Origin: Streptomyces gelaticus
GTDB lineage: Bacteria; Actinomycetota; Actinomycetes; Streptomycetales; Streptomycetaceae
Direction: 5' to 3'
Length of the DNA: 64,000 bases
Assembly: GCF_014649535.1 (NCBI RefSeq)
Contig: NZ_BMTF01000005.1
Span: 295,502 to 359,501, forward strand
Numbering within the stretch: the stretch's first letter is position 1; each line of letters starts with the position of its first letter. The notes under the pieces are model-generated. The model did no database searches, was not told the DNA's origin, and was given only the letters and a program-made list of their open reading frames with translations. Made by a program: the position numbers and the translations under genes. This document shows positions 45,251 through 53,568 of the stretch, one piece after another.

Positions 45251-46093
45251 GTGCCTGTCAGAAAGCCGTCCACCGAGCGGCAGCGGCGTCTCGGTGCCGA
45301 GTTGCGCAGGATGCGCGAGCACATTGGGATGTCGATCAACGAGGCCGCCACCCTTCACCGCACCACCGTCAGCAACACCGAGTCCGCACGCTCCGGCGTC
45401 AGCAGTGACCGCGTGCGGGTATGGGCGACGAACTACCGCTGCCCGGACGCGCAGTACATTGATGGGCTCGTTGCCATGGCCAGGGAGCGCGGGCCCAACT
45501 GGTGGGACGAGTACCGGGGCTCGCTGCCCGCCGGCCTGCTGGACATTGCCGAGATGGAGCATCACGCGTCGATGCTGCGGTCGGCGCAGATCATGCACAT
45601 GCCGGGCATGCTCCAGCAGCCCGACTACATGCGAGGCATTTTCGCGGAAGCGGTGCCGACCATGGACCCCGCAGATCTGGAGCGACACATCGAGTTCCGG
45701 GTCAGGCGCTCCGCGCTCCTTGATCGCCCCGACCCGCCCGCGTGTGAATTTCTCGTTCACGAGTCCGCGTTGCGGATGCGGTTCGGTGATCGCAACGTAC
45801 TGCGCAGGCAGCTTGAGTACCTGCTCGCGCAGATCGAGCGACCCAACGTCACTCTCCGCGTAGTGCCATTCGACGCGGGTGGGTTTGCCAACGCGGGGAG
45901 TTCGACCCTGTATGCATGCGGCCCGGTGCCTGCGCTGGACACGGTTCAGATCGATGTCCCCACCGGAGTGACCTTCCTGCACGCAGAGACCTACCTTGTG
46001 AACTACCGTGCGGTTCTTGATCGTATGCGCGAACGTGCCATCGAGCCGGAGGCGTCCATCGGCTTCATCCGGCGGGTGGCGAAAGGGATCTGA
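45251..46093 (+). CDS. XRE-family regulator with DUF5753 domain
   Basis: A 280-residue regulator. The helix-turn-helix is LGAELRRMREHIGMSINEAATLHRTTVSNTESARSGVS. The C-terminal ~190 residues (QIMHMPGMLQQPDYMRGIF..., then RRQLEYLLAQIERPNVTLRVVPFDAGGF) are the DUF5753 sensor region. In Streptomyces such proteins (WhiJ-like) are paired with a DUF397 partner, as here. The GTG start lies 15 bases after hsdS with GGGAGAG upstream, so it may be transcribed from the hsd operon. It sits between hsdS and hsdR, where a controller of restriction would be useful. Confidence 0.9.
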   Translation: MPVRKPSTERQRRLGAELRRMREHIGMSINEAATLHRTTVSNTESARSGVSSDRVRVWATNYRCPDAQYIDGLVAMARERGPNWWDEYRGSLPAGLLDIAEMEHHASMLRSAQIMHMPGMLQQPDYMRGIFAEAVPTMDPADLERHIEFRVRRSALLDRPDPPACEFLVHESALRMRFGDRNVLRRQLEYLLAQIERPNVTLRVVPFDAGGFANAGSSTLYACGPVPALDTVQIDVPTGVTFLHAETYLVNYRAVLDRMRERAIEPEASIGFIRRVAKGI

Positions 46094-46106
46094 AGGTTGG
46101 GAATCA

Positions 46107-46295
46107 GTGGATCTTCACTGGCGTAAGTCGTCCTTCTCCGCAGACACGGGGAGCTGCGTCGAGCTGGCAGAGGAGGGCGGGGACATCCTCCTGCGGGAGA
46201 GCGATGACCCTGAGGTGATCGTCCGGACTACGCGGAAGAAGCTCCGGGCGTTCCTGGCGGGCGCCAAGGCGGGGGAGTTCGACGACTTCGCGTAG
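46107..46295 (+). CDS. DUF397 family protein
   Basis: A 62-residue protein: DLHWRKSSFSADTGSCVELA is the DUF397 signature and VRTTRKKLRAFLAGAKAGEFDDFA the usual end. DUF397 proteins act with the upstream XRE/DUF5753 partner in what is regarded as a regulatory or toxin-antitoxin-like pair in Streptomyces. The GTG at 46107 gives the canonical N-terminus; a longer in-frame extension runs inside the XRE gene. The spacing to the XRE stop is 13 bases. Confidence 0.9.
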   Translation: MDLHWRKSSFSADTGSCVELAEEGGDILLRESDDPEVIVRTTRKKLRAFLAGAKAGEFDDFA

Positions 46296-46339
46296 GAGGC
46301 GGGCAACGTCTCGGCATATGCCATTCCATCCCAGTTCGC

Positions 46340-46351
46340 ACAACATGTTGT
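46340..46351. promoter_or_regulatory. Palindrome ACAACATGTTGT after the DUF397 gene
   Basis: A perfect 12-bp palindrome 45 bases after DUF397 and about 140 bases before the next gene. GTGTT-N8-AACAC (46380-46397) lies just beyond. Both could be operators for the XRE/DUF5753 protein or for the promoter of the next two genes. Confidence 0.45.
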
Positions 46352-46487
46352 CTCGTGCCACATGTGGGCCGTACTGTGGGTGTTGCGTAACTAACACGGT
46401 GTGATGGTGGCCGGTTGGTTCACGTGAAGCGCCCCGGCAGTGTGCAACCACCCCGGGGCATGGCCAACGCCTCTGAGGAGCGTCAGC

Positions 46488-46814
46488 ATGTTCCACCGTA
46501 TCCGCACCCACCAGCCACGAACACTCGTGCACCTGGTCCTGCTGCCCCTGGCGCGCGTCCTGCGCGCGCTCACTCCCGTTCCCGCATCGGTGTCCGCGCC
46601 CCGCGTCGGCACCCGCCCCCAGCCCCAACCGCCGTACGCGCCCCGCCCCCTCCACGCCGTCCTCCGTACCCGCTCCTACGCCCTCGACGACGAACGCCGT
46701 TTCCGCCGCACCGCGATGCGGCTCGCGCTCGACGGGATCGTGGTCCTGCCCGGGGTGAGCCAAGCGCACAGTGTCGGCAGCCCGGCGCTCACGACGACGA
46801 AGGCGGCAGCCTGA
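46488..46814 (+). CDS. Hypothetical basic protein between hsdS and hsdR
   Basis: A 108-residue protein of no recognised family. The N-terminus (MFHRIRTHQPRTLVHLVLLPLARVLRAL) is basic with a weakly hydrophobic middle. A Pro-rich stretch follows (PRVGTRPQPQPPYAPRPLH). The region SYALDDERRFRRTAMRLALDGIVVLPG is the most protein-like. The ATG at 46488 has GAGGAG 7 bases upstream, which supports translation. Its stop overlaps the next start by one base (TGATG). Confidence 0.6.
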   Translation: MFHRIRTHQPRTLVHLVLLPLARVLRALTPVPASVSAPRVGTRPQPQPPYAPRPLHAVLRTRSYALDDERRFRRTAMRLALDGIVVLPGVSQAHSVGSPALTTTKAAA

Positions 46815-47080
46815 TGAGCGCAGACCAGGTACGTGTCAGCCGGGTACCCAGCAAGCCTGTGCGGCGGGAGGCGGACGGGGCGCTGTCCATCGATCTCTGG
46901 CTGCGCCGTGACGGGGCCTTCGAGGCCGACGCGGCACTGCGGTTGACGCCCGCCGAGGCGGAGGTCCTGCACGCCCAGCTCTGTTACGCGCTGGACGACG
47001 AGACCGCCGCGCTGATCACCCCGGAGGCGAGCCGGCCCGACTGCCGCAAGGCCGTCCTCACCAGCCGCAACCGCGCCTGA
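46814..47080 (+). CDS. Hypothetical protein coupled to the preceding gene
   Basis: An 88-residue soluble protein, unrecognised. VSRVPSKPVRREADGALSIDLWLRRDGAFEADAALRLTPAEAEVLHAQLCYALDD looks like a compact alpha/beta domain; the LTPAEAEVLHAQL part resembles an amphipathic helix. It starts within the stop of the upstream gene. Both genes lie between the DUF397 gene and hsdR, so they are either cargo in the restriction locus or accessory genes. Confidence 0.6.
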   Translation: MSADQVRVSRVPSKPVRREADGALSIDLWLRRDGAFEADAALRLTPAEAEVLHAQLCYALDDETAALITPEASRPDCRKAVLTSRNRA

Positions 47081-47231
47081 CGGGCGGTTCCGGAGAGATC
47101 ACCGACACCACGGACACCCAGGCACCGCACCGCAGTTGCGGGGCCTGGGCCGCACCCCTGTCCGACGGCTGACGCACAATGGACCCTCGCACGGTTCACA
47201 CGTACGTCGGTACGCAGGGGAGGCGCGGGAG

Positions 47232-50200
47232 ATGGCTGCCGAAGCGGTCGAGGGCACGACCGAGCGGGTCGAGGCGGAGTGGCCGCTGCTGGAGCATCTC
47301 AAGGCGATGGGATGGCAGCACATCGAGGGCGCCCGGCTGAAGGCAGCGAAGGAGCGCGACGACTTCAGGGACGTGCTGCTGGAGTCGCGGCTGCGGGCCG
47401 CCGTGCGCCGGCACTCGTCGTGGATGACGGATGACGCGCACACCGACCCGGCCGTCCATCAACTGCGTGCCGCCGCACGCCACGTATCCGCGCAGTCGCT
47501 GCCGCAGGCCAACCGGGACGCGACCCAGCTCCTCCTGCACGGTGTCCTGCATCCAGGACCGGATGACCGGGACGTGAAGACGCCGTTCGTCGACTGGTCG
47601 TACGAGGCGCTGGAGGGCAGCCGGGACGAGGTCCTGGCCCGTAACGACTATCTCGTCGTCGACCAACTCCGGGTCTGTGACGCGGACGGCAAGCCCGCCG
47701 TGCTGGACCTCGTGCTGTTCGTGAACGGCATCCCGCTCGTCGTCATCGAGTGCAAGTCGCCGGACGTCCGGGATCCGCTGGGCAAGGCCATCCGTGACCT
47801 GCGCGCCTACACCGGGCGCCCGGTGGACGACGACACCCGCAGGGGACCGGGCGCGCTGCGGGGGGTCCCCCATCTGTTCGCGCCTGTTCAACTGTTGGTC
47901 GCGGCCGACGGAAAGGACGCCGCCCTCGGGACGTACTCCTCCTCCGAGGAGCACTACGCCCTGTGGCGCAGTATCGGATCGGACTACGAGAAACCGGGGT
48001 ACCTCCGACAGGAGCTGCGCGGCTGGGGGCTTCTTGATGCCAAGGCGCAGCCCACGCTCCAGCAGCAGTTGACCGCGATCGTCCTCAAGCCCGGCAATCT
48101 GCTCAACATCGTCCGGCACTACGTCTTCGAGAAGCCGCTCGGAGGCGAGAGGAGCGACGGAGCGAAGCGGAGCCGGACCGTGGAGCCCAGGACGGCGAAG
48201 GTGGTCTGCCGGCATCAGCAGTACCGGGCGACCGAGAAGATCGTCGAGCGGCTGCGTACCCGTCGCAGCCGACGCGTCACGGGCGAGGACCTCGACAAGC
48301 GCGGTGGTGTCATCTGGCACACCCAGGGTGCGGGCAAGAGCTTCACCATGCAGTTCCTCGCCCGGCGGCTGCACGCGAGCCCGGACCCCGGGCTGAACGG
48401 CATCACACTCGTCGCCGTCACCGACCGCACCGACCTCCAGCGGCAATTGCGCAAGGCCGTAGCGCTGAGTGACTCCGACGTTCGTGAGGCGAAGTCCCGG
48501 ACGGACCTGGAGAACCTGCTGCGCCGGGCCGGACGAGACGGCGGGCGAGCGGTCGTCTTCGCGACCATTCAGAAGTTCCTCGGTGATCTGGTCGGCGGCA
48601 AGGACGGGGCGGGCGACACTGCGGGCGGCGAGGACCGGGCGCTGGAGGAGGACTTCGAAGCGGCACGGCGGAAGATCGCGGCAGGTGAGAGCGCGCAGGA
48701 GGTCGCCGATCCCGCGCCGGACGCCAAGACCCTGAGCAAGGCCGAACGGATCTTCCCCGAGTGCAGCGACTCGGACCGGGTCCTCGTCCTCGTCGACGAG
48801 GCCCACCGCTCCCACACCTCCGTCCTCCACGCCTGCCTGCGCAAGGCCCTGCCCAACGCGGCCAGGATCGGCTTCACCGGCACCCCGCTCATGGAGGGCA
48901 GGCTGAACGACACAGGGCGCATCTTCGGTCTGGAGCCGAGCACCGAACCGGGCGGAGAGCCGCAATTCCTCGACACCTACCGCATGGCCGAGGCGGAACG
49001 CGACAAGGTCGTCGTGCCCGTGCGATACGAGGGCCGGGCCACCTCCGCCGAGGTGCGCGCCAAGGAGCACATGGACGAGTGCTTCGAGGACCTCATCGAA
49101 CCGCTCGAAGAGGTCGAACGGGCGCGGGTGCGGGCGAAGTACGGCACCCCTTCCAAGCGGGCCGTGGCCGAGTCCGCCCCGCTGATCCGCCGCAAAGCGG
49201 TCGACATGCTGGAGCACTACGTCACCGGTCCGCTGACCGGCGGGTTCAAGGCCCAGGTGGCGGTCGTCAGCAGGCGGGCCGCGGTCATCTACCGCAACGC
49301 GCTGCGGGACGCGCGGACCGAACTGCTGCTGCGAGTCCAGGACTTCGACAGAAGCGGGCGAAGGGAATCCCTCAGAGGCCGGGCGCCGGAGTCGTACACC
49401 CCGGAGGAATCGCTTCTCCTGCGTGCCTGGCAGTTCCAGGAGCTGCTGCGGCGTATCGACTTCGTGCCTGTGATCTCGGCGGGCTCGGAGCAGAAGGACG
49501 GGCTGTGGCGCGAGTGGACCGATGAGAAGAACCAGCGCGAGCACATCGCCCGGTTCCTCCAGCCGTTCCCCCAGCTGCCCCCGGACAATCCCTGGGCGGT
49601 CACCCCCCGGGCGGAGCCGAATCCCGTTCCTGCCGGTTCCACCGGCGGTATGAATCCCTGGAGCGATCTGGTCTGGGGCACGAAGGAGGCGGCCGATCCG
49701 CCGCCCGTCGCCTTCCTCATCGTGAAGTCCATGCTGCTCACCGGCTTCGACGCGCCCATCGAGCAGGCGCTCTACCTGGACCGGCCGATCCGCGACGCCG
49801 AACTGCTCCAGGCGATCGCCCGGGTCAACCGGCCCGCCCGCCGCAAGACCGAGGGCCTGGTGATCGACTACTACGGCGTACTGAGCAACCTCGCCGTGAC
49901 CCTCGCCGCCTACCGGGGCAACCCGCGCGCCGTCGACTCACTGCGCGACATGTCCGACGAGCTGCCGGAGCTCGGCAGGACGGCGGAGGAGTTCAGCGAG
50001 TTCCTGGCGGCGGAGGGAATCGACGCGGACGGTCTCACGACGAGAGCAGGACTGGCCCAAGCGGTGCTCGCCCTCTCGGACCCCACGCGGCGGGCTGACT
50101 TCGACAGGACGCTCGGCGCGTTCCTGGGGGCGGTGGACCGTGTTCTGCCGCACGAGGGCGCCCTGGAGTTCGTCCCCGACGCGCGGGCGTGGAGTGTGCT

Positions 50201-50924
50201 CCAGATGCGCGTACGTCGCCACTACCGCGACGAGACCGGCGGTGGCTTCGTGATGCGTGGCTACGGGCGCAAGGTGCGCGCGTTGATCGCCGATCACCTG
50301 GAAGCACAAGAGGTGGCCCAGGCCATTCCGCCGGTGTCGATCCTCGCTCCCGACTTCGACGAGGTGGTCAGCAGGCTTCCGGTCCGGGAGGCGGCGGCCG
50401 AACAGATCCAGGGTCTGCGGTACCACCTTGAGGAGCGGCAGGCGGTGGAGGACCGGGCGGTGTACCGGCAGCTGTCCGCAGAGCTGGAGCGGGTGCTGGA
50501 AGAGTTCGCCGGACGCTGGGACGCGATCAGCCGCGAGCTGGGCCCGCTGGTCGAGCGGGCACGGCAGGCCGAGGAGATCGACCCCGTCATTGCCGACCTG
50601 ACGCCGATGGAGCAGCGGCTCTACGTACTTCTCGGCGAGAAACTGGCGGAGAGCGAGCTCTTCGACGACCCGGCACCGGAGGAGCTGCGTCGCGTCGTGG
50701 CCGAGGTGTACGACGAGATCACCAGCCGGGTGCGGCTGGCCTCCTTCGGCGGTGGCGCGGCGCACGTCGCGAGGCTTGAGGCGTGCCTCTACGCACGGCT
50801 GCGCGCGGCCGGATACCGGCACGGGGGCGAGGGGCGCAAGGAAGTGAACCGGCTCGCCTCGACACTCGCGGGGTACGCCACGCAGCACCTGGAGGCCTTC
50901 CGGTCCGAGGCGCGGAGAGAATAG
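47232..50924 (+). CDS. hsdR: Type I restriction endonuclease subunit (ATP-dependent translocase)
   Basis: A 1230-residue restriction subunit. The N-terminal nuclease (residues 1-260) contains LDLVLFVNGIPLVVIECKS, the PD-(D/E)xK motif. The SF2 motor has Walker A WHTQGAGKSFTMQF, DEAHRSH (motif II), FTGTPL (III) and QAIARVNRPARR (VI). A helical C-terminus binds the methylase core. The ATG at 47232 follows GGGGAGG; the frame extends 32 codons further upstream without coding character. Unusually it is separated from hsdS by about 2 kb holding four small genes, so it probably has its own promoter in 47081-47231. Confidence 0.94.
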   Translation: MAAEAVEGTTERVEAEWPLLEHLKAMGWQHIEGARLKAAKERDDFRDVLLESRLRAAVRRHSSWMTDDAHTDPAVHQLRAAARHVSAQSLPQANRDATQLLLHGVLHPGPDDRDVKTPFVDWSYEALEGSRDEVLARNDYLVVDQLRVCDADGKPAVLDLVLFVNGIPLVVIECKSPDVRDPLGKAIRDLRAYTGRPVDDDTRRGPGALRGVPHLFAPVQLLVAADGKDAALGTYSSSEEHYALWRSIGSDYEKPGYLRQELRGWGLLDAKAQPTLQQQLTAIVLKPGNLLNIVRHYVFEKPLGGERSDGAKRSRTVEPRTAKVVCRHQQYRATEKIVERLRTRRSRRVTGEDLDKRGGVIWHTQGAGKSFTMQFLARRLHASPDPGLNGITLVAVTDRTDLQRQLRKAVALSDSDVREAKSRTDLENLLRRAGRDGGRAVVFATIQKFLGDLVGGKDGAGDTAGGEDRALEEDFEAARRKIAAGESAQEVADPAPDAKTLSKAERIFPECSDSDRVLVLVDEAHRSHTSVLHACLRKALPNAARIGFTGTPLMEGRLNDTGRIFGLEPSTEPGGEPQFLDTYRMAEAERDKVVVPVRYEGRATSAEVRAKEHMDECFEDLIEPLEEVERARVRAKYGTPSKRAVAESAPLIRRKAVDMLEHYVTGPLTGGFKAQVAVVSRRAAVIYRNALRDARTELLLRVQDFDRSGRRESLRGRAPESYTPEESLLLRAWQFQELLRRIDFVPVISAGSEQKDGLWREWTDEKNQREHIARFLQPFPQLPPDNPWAVTPRAEPNPVPAGSTGGMNPWSDLVWGTKEAADPPPVAFLIVKSMLLTGFDAPIEQALYLDRPIRDAELLQAIARVNRPARRKTEGLVIDYYGVLSNLAVTLAAYRGNPRAVDSLRDMSDELPELGRTAEEFSEFLAAEGIDADGLTTRAGLAQAVLALSDPTRRADFDRTLGAFLGAVDRVLPHEGALEFVPDARAWSVLQMRVRRHYRDETGGGFVMRGYGRKVRALIADHLEAQEVAQAIPPVSILAPDFDEVVSRLPVREAAAEQIQGLRYHLEERQAVEDRAVYRQLSAELERVLEEFAGRWDAISRELGPLVERARQAEEIDPVIADLTPMEQRLYVLLGEKLAESELFDDPAPEELRRVVAEVYDEITSRVRLASFGGGAAHVARLEACLYARLRAAGYRHGGEGRKEVNRLASTLAGYATQHLEAFRSEARRE

Positions 50925-50928
50925 CCGC

Positions 50929-51735
50929 ATGCCCACCCAGCTCCCTGACCCGGCCGCCCTCGGCGAGCCCGCGCTCACCGAGGACGGGACCCTGGTCGTC
51001 GACGGGCGGGAGCTGAGGGTACGGATCAGTCTCCGCCGTCGGCGTCTGGGCCTGACGGTCGAGCGGGACAGGTCGCTCACCCTGCACGTGCCCAAGGGGT
51101 GCGGGCTCCGGCGCGCGGAAGACTTCGTACGCGGCAGCGCGGGCTGGATCGACACCAAGGCGCGTCTCAGCGAAGAGCGCCGCCAACTCCATCCCACGCG
51201 CTCACTCAGGGACGGTGAGATCCACCGTTACCTGGGGCGGGACTACAGGCTCCTCGTCGTCGACGCCATGGAGCCGGACACGGGCCCGTCCGCGGCGCCC
51301 GCTGTACGGCTCGTGGCGGGCCGACTGCGCCTGGACAGCACCACTGCCGCCGATCCTGTTCTCGCGCGGAAGGCGCTCGCCGACTGGTACAGCCGGGCTG
51401 GGGAGCGCTGGATGCGCGGCCGACTCCAGCCATTCGCTGCGCGGATGGACGTTCCCGAGTCGTCGGTGCGGGTCCGGGATCTTGGACACCGCTGGGGAAG
51501 CTACCGTTCTGGAGCATCGGGTGGCGGAGTCATCTCGCTGCACTGGGCCACCTTCCAGCTGCCGATCCACCTGGTCGACTATGTCGTCGCTCACGAGCTT
51601 GCGCATGCGCGTGTGCCGGGGCATGGACCCGCGTACTGGCGGTTGTTGGGCCGAGCGCTTCCGGAGTGTCACCGGCTGAAGGAAGAGCTGGACGAACTGG
51701 GGCGGCGGGTATGGATGGGCGACCTGGGCTGCTGA
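50929..51735 (+). CDS. YgjP/DUF45-type M48 metallopeptidase
   Basis: A 268-residue predicted zinc metallopeptidase. DYVVAHELAHARVPGHGPAYW gives HExxH plus the downstream His typical of the YgjP-like family; GHRWGSYRSGASGGGVISLHWATFQLP is the preceding conserved block. It starts 4 bases after the hsdR stop, so it is co-transcribed. Genes of this family are often found next to type I restriction operons, where their role is unknown; turnover of the HsdR subunit is one proposal (inference). Confidence 0.88.
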   Translation: MPTQLPDPAALGEPALTEDGTLVVDGRELRVRISLRRRRLGLTVERDRSLTLHVPKGCGLRRAEDFVRGSAGWIDTKARLSEERRQLHPTRSLRDGEIHRYLGRDYRLLVVDAMEPDTGPSAAPAVRLVAGRLRLDSTTAADPVLARKALADWYSRAGERWMRGRLQPFAARMDVPESSVRVRDLGHRWGSYRSGASGGGVISLHWATFQLPIHLVDYVVAHELAHARVPGHGPAYWRLLGRALPECHRLKEELDELGRRVWMGDLGC

Positions 51736-51745
51736 CGCCCCGTCC

Positions 51746-53266
51746 TCAGCGGGGACCCGCGGCTCCCGCTCCCGTGACGTCCAGGGAGCGGAAGGCGAGC
51801 CACAGGTCGTAACGGGCACTGGGTGCCTGGAGCAGCGAGCGGCCGAGCACCGATTCGAGCCGGGTGAGGCGCTTGCGGACCCCCGGCACCGAGATGTCCA
51901 ACGCCTCTGCGGTCGGGGTGAGCTGGGCCTCGCAGCGCAGCCAGGTGCGCAGGGTGTCCTGCGGGTCGGCCGCGCTCCTGGGGGCGTCGGGACCGGTCAG
52001 CGGGCGCAGTTGCTGGACCGCCCATTCCCGTACGGCCGGGACGCGCAGGATGTCGTCCAGGGCGAGGGACGGCTGAGCCGCCTTCTCCTCGCGGCGGGCC
52101 TTTTCGTGTCCGGTGGGGGTGGCGCGGATGCGCAGGGCGAGGTCGAGGGCGGCCTGGTCGCCGACCCGGTTCAGGTCGAGGCCGAGCAGTTCACCGATCA
52201 GCCGGAGCCGGGCGGCCAGGGTGTTCCGGTGGATCTTCAGATGCTGGGTCGCGTGCGAGGAGAACGCGAGCCAGGAGGCGAGCGTCGCCGCAAGTTCTTG
52301 GCTGCCCGGGTCCTGACTGCGCCGGGGCAGATACGTGAGCAGCGGGTGCAGCAGCTCGTCCGCCCACCGCACGCCGTCCGCCCCGGCGGCCACGGCCGGG
52401 TCCGGCGCCGAGCCGAAGCAAGCGTGCCGGTCCGGCAGCCCCCGGGCCACGGCCAGCGCGTGGAACGCCTGGCGGTAGCCGGTCGCCGTGTCGGGCAGCG
52501 GCAGGTCCTCGCTCACCCCCACGACGCACTCCGTCACCACCTCGGCGACCCGGAGGCCGAGCCGCTGTTCGGCCGCGTCCGCGTCCGCCGGCACGACGAG
52601 GATCAGATGGCGCGCGTAGACCGGGCAACGGACGATCCAGGACCGTCCGCCGGAGAGTTCCGTGCAGATCCGTGCCACCTCGTCCCGGCGGCCGACCGGG
52701 CATTCCACGACGTACACCCGGACGGGGTCGGGCAGCGTGGGCCGCAGGGCGCCCGCCACTTGGTGCGCTATGGACAGCTGACCCGTCATGAGCAGGTGCA
52801 GCACCGCCTCCCGGCTGCGGGACTCCGCGAGGTCGACGCGGCGCCGCTTGCGCTCCACGGCCTCCGCGGCCCAGCACATGGCGAGCGGCATCGTCACGTC
52901 GGAGAGCAGGATGGCGAGCCCGTCCGGCAGCGGGCGCGGCGCGACCACGGCGAGGATCGGGGCGGGAGCGTCCGGCGGGCCGTCCAGCGGGAACAGCAGT
53001 GCGGTGTGCGGGCCCCGGTCGAAGGCGAAGGAGCGCGCGTCGAGCTTCGACAGGCCCCTCGCGTACTCGCCCGCCAGCGCGGCCGCCCCGACGCCCGTAC
53101 CGTCCGGGCTGCGGGTCACGCCGTGCAGCACGGTGCCGTCCCCGTCGAGCAGCCCGGCCCAGCCCGCCGCCCGGCCGGACACCCAGTGCAGAAGCTCCCG
53201 CGACCCCCCGGACCGGGCCAGCCGGTACATCCGCAGTACGTCGTCGGCCCGTTCCCGCGCGTGCAC
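51746..53266 (-). CDS. PucR-type regulator with two C-terminal helix-turn-helix segments
   Basis: A 506-residue transcription factor. The first PucR-type helix-turn-helix is FSSHATQHLKIHRNTLAARLRLIGELLGLDLN (about 370-400). A second, similar unit at the extreme C-terminus is LRCEAQLTPTAEALDISVPGVRKRLTRLESVLGRSLL. The N-terminal half is a sensor-like region without a known motif. The GTG at 53266 has GGAGGA close upstream, AGGAG a little further; a TTG at 53287 is possible. It is convergent with the metallopeptidase gene, with only 10 bp between the two stops. Confidence 0.85.
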   Translation of the reverse strand: MHARERADDVLRMYRLARSGGSRELLHWVSGRAAGWAGLLDGDGTVLHGVTRSPDGTGVGAAALAGEYARGLSKLDARSFAFDRGPHTALLFPLDGPPDAPAPILAVVAPRPLPDGLAILLSDVTMPLAMCWAAEAVERKRRRVDLAESRSREAVLHLLMTGQLSIAHQVAGALRPTLPDPVRVYVVECPVGRRDEVARICTELSGGRSWIVRCPVYARHLILVVPADADAAEQRLGLRVAEVVTECVVGVSEDLPLPDTATGYRQAFHALAVARGLPDRHACFGSAPDPAVAAGADGVRWADELLHPLLTYLPRRSQDPGSQELAATLASWLAFSSHATQHLKIHRNTLAARLRLIGELLGLDLNRVGDQAALDLALRIRATPTGHEKARREEKAAQPSLALDDILRVPAVREWAVQQLRPLTGPDAPRSAADPQDTLRTWLRCEAQLTPTAEALDISVPGVRKRLTRLESVLGRSLLQAPSARYDLWLAFRSLDVTGAGAAGPR

Positions 53267-53287
53267 AGATCCTCCGCTCCTGCCCAA

Positions 53288-53568
53288 AACCGGAATGCAG
53301 GCTACCGGTTTGATTGTGCGGAGTGATACCCATGACAGCCCACACAGTGCGAATCGAAGCTTCCGGGTACCTACCCGAGGACCTAGAGTTCGAACACGGT
53401 TGCGGCACCTTCGGGGGAGGGGTACGGGGGCGACAGCAGCGGCTCACGGGGGTGGCCGCTGTCGCGTCGGCCGCAACCGTTCCACTTCTTCCGTTGTCAG
53501 TGGCGGCCCCTAGTGTCGGCCTCGCGATCACGACCGTGATCGGAGCCGACGGGGGAGAGGCCGCCGCC
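53288..53568. other. Divergent control region of the PucR-type gene and dnaN paralogue
   Basis: A -10-like TAGTGT is at 53511-53516. A perfect dyad CGATCACG-AC-CGTGATCG (53525-53542) lies 26 bases before the dnaN-paralogue start. A short frame from ATG 53332 (MTAHTVRIEASGYLPEDLEF) continues into that gene, but its codon use is atypical and it is not called. Confidence 0.4.
53525..53542. promoter_or_regulatory. 18-bp dyad upstream of the beta-clamp paralogue
   Basis: CGATCACG-AC-CGTGATCG, perfect 8-bp arms, directly before the ribosome site GGGGGAGAGG. It falls in the transcribed leader or start region if TAGTGT is the -10, so a bound protein would block the gene. Confidence 0.55.

Noticed and set aside
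46417..46430. Second parS-like sequence GGTTCACGTGAAGC
   Set aside because: Two of 14 positions differ from the consensus and it is not a perfect palindrome. It may be a weak ParB site or chance; only the 21142-21155 box is called.
51736..51753. Short CCCCG-N7-CGGGG stem between the metallopeptidase and the PucR-type gene
   Set aside because: Only five pairs and it overlaps the gene end. Too weak to call a terminator, though the convergent genes need one.
53332..53568. Short open frame (MTAHTVRIEASGYLPEDLEF...) reading into the beta-clamp paralogue
   Set aside because: Codon use is atypical, no ribosome site precedes it, and the ATG at 53569 has a strong one. The frame is probably leader or control DNA.
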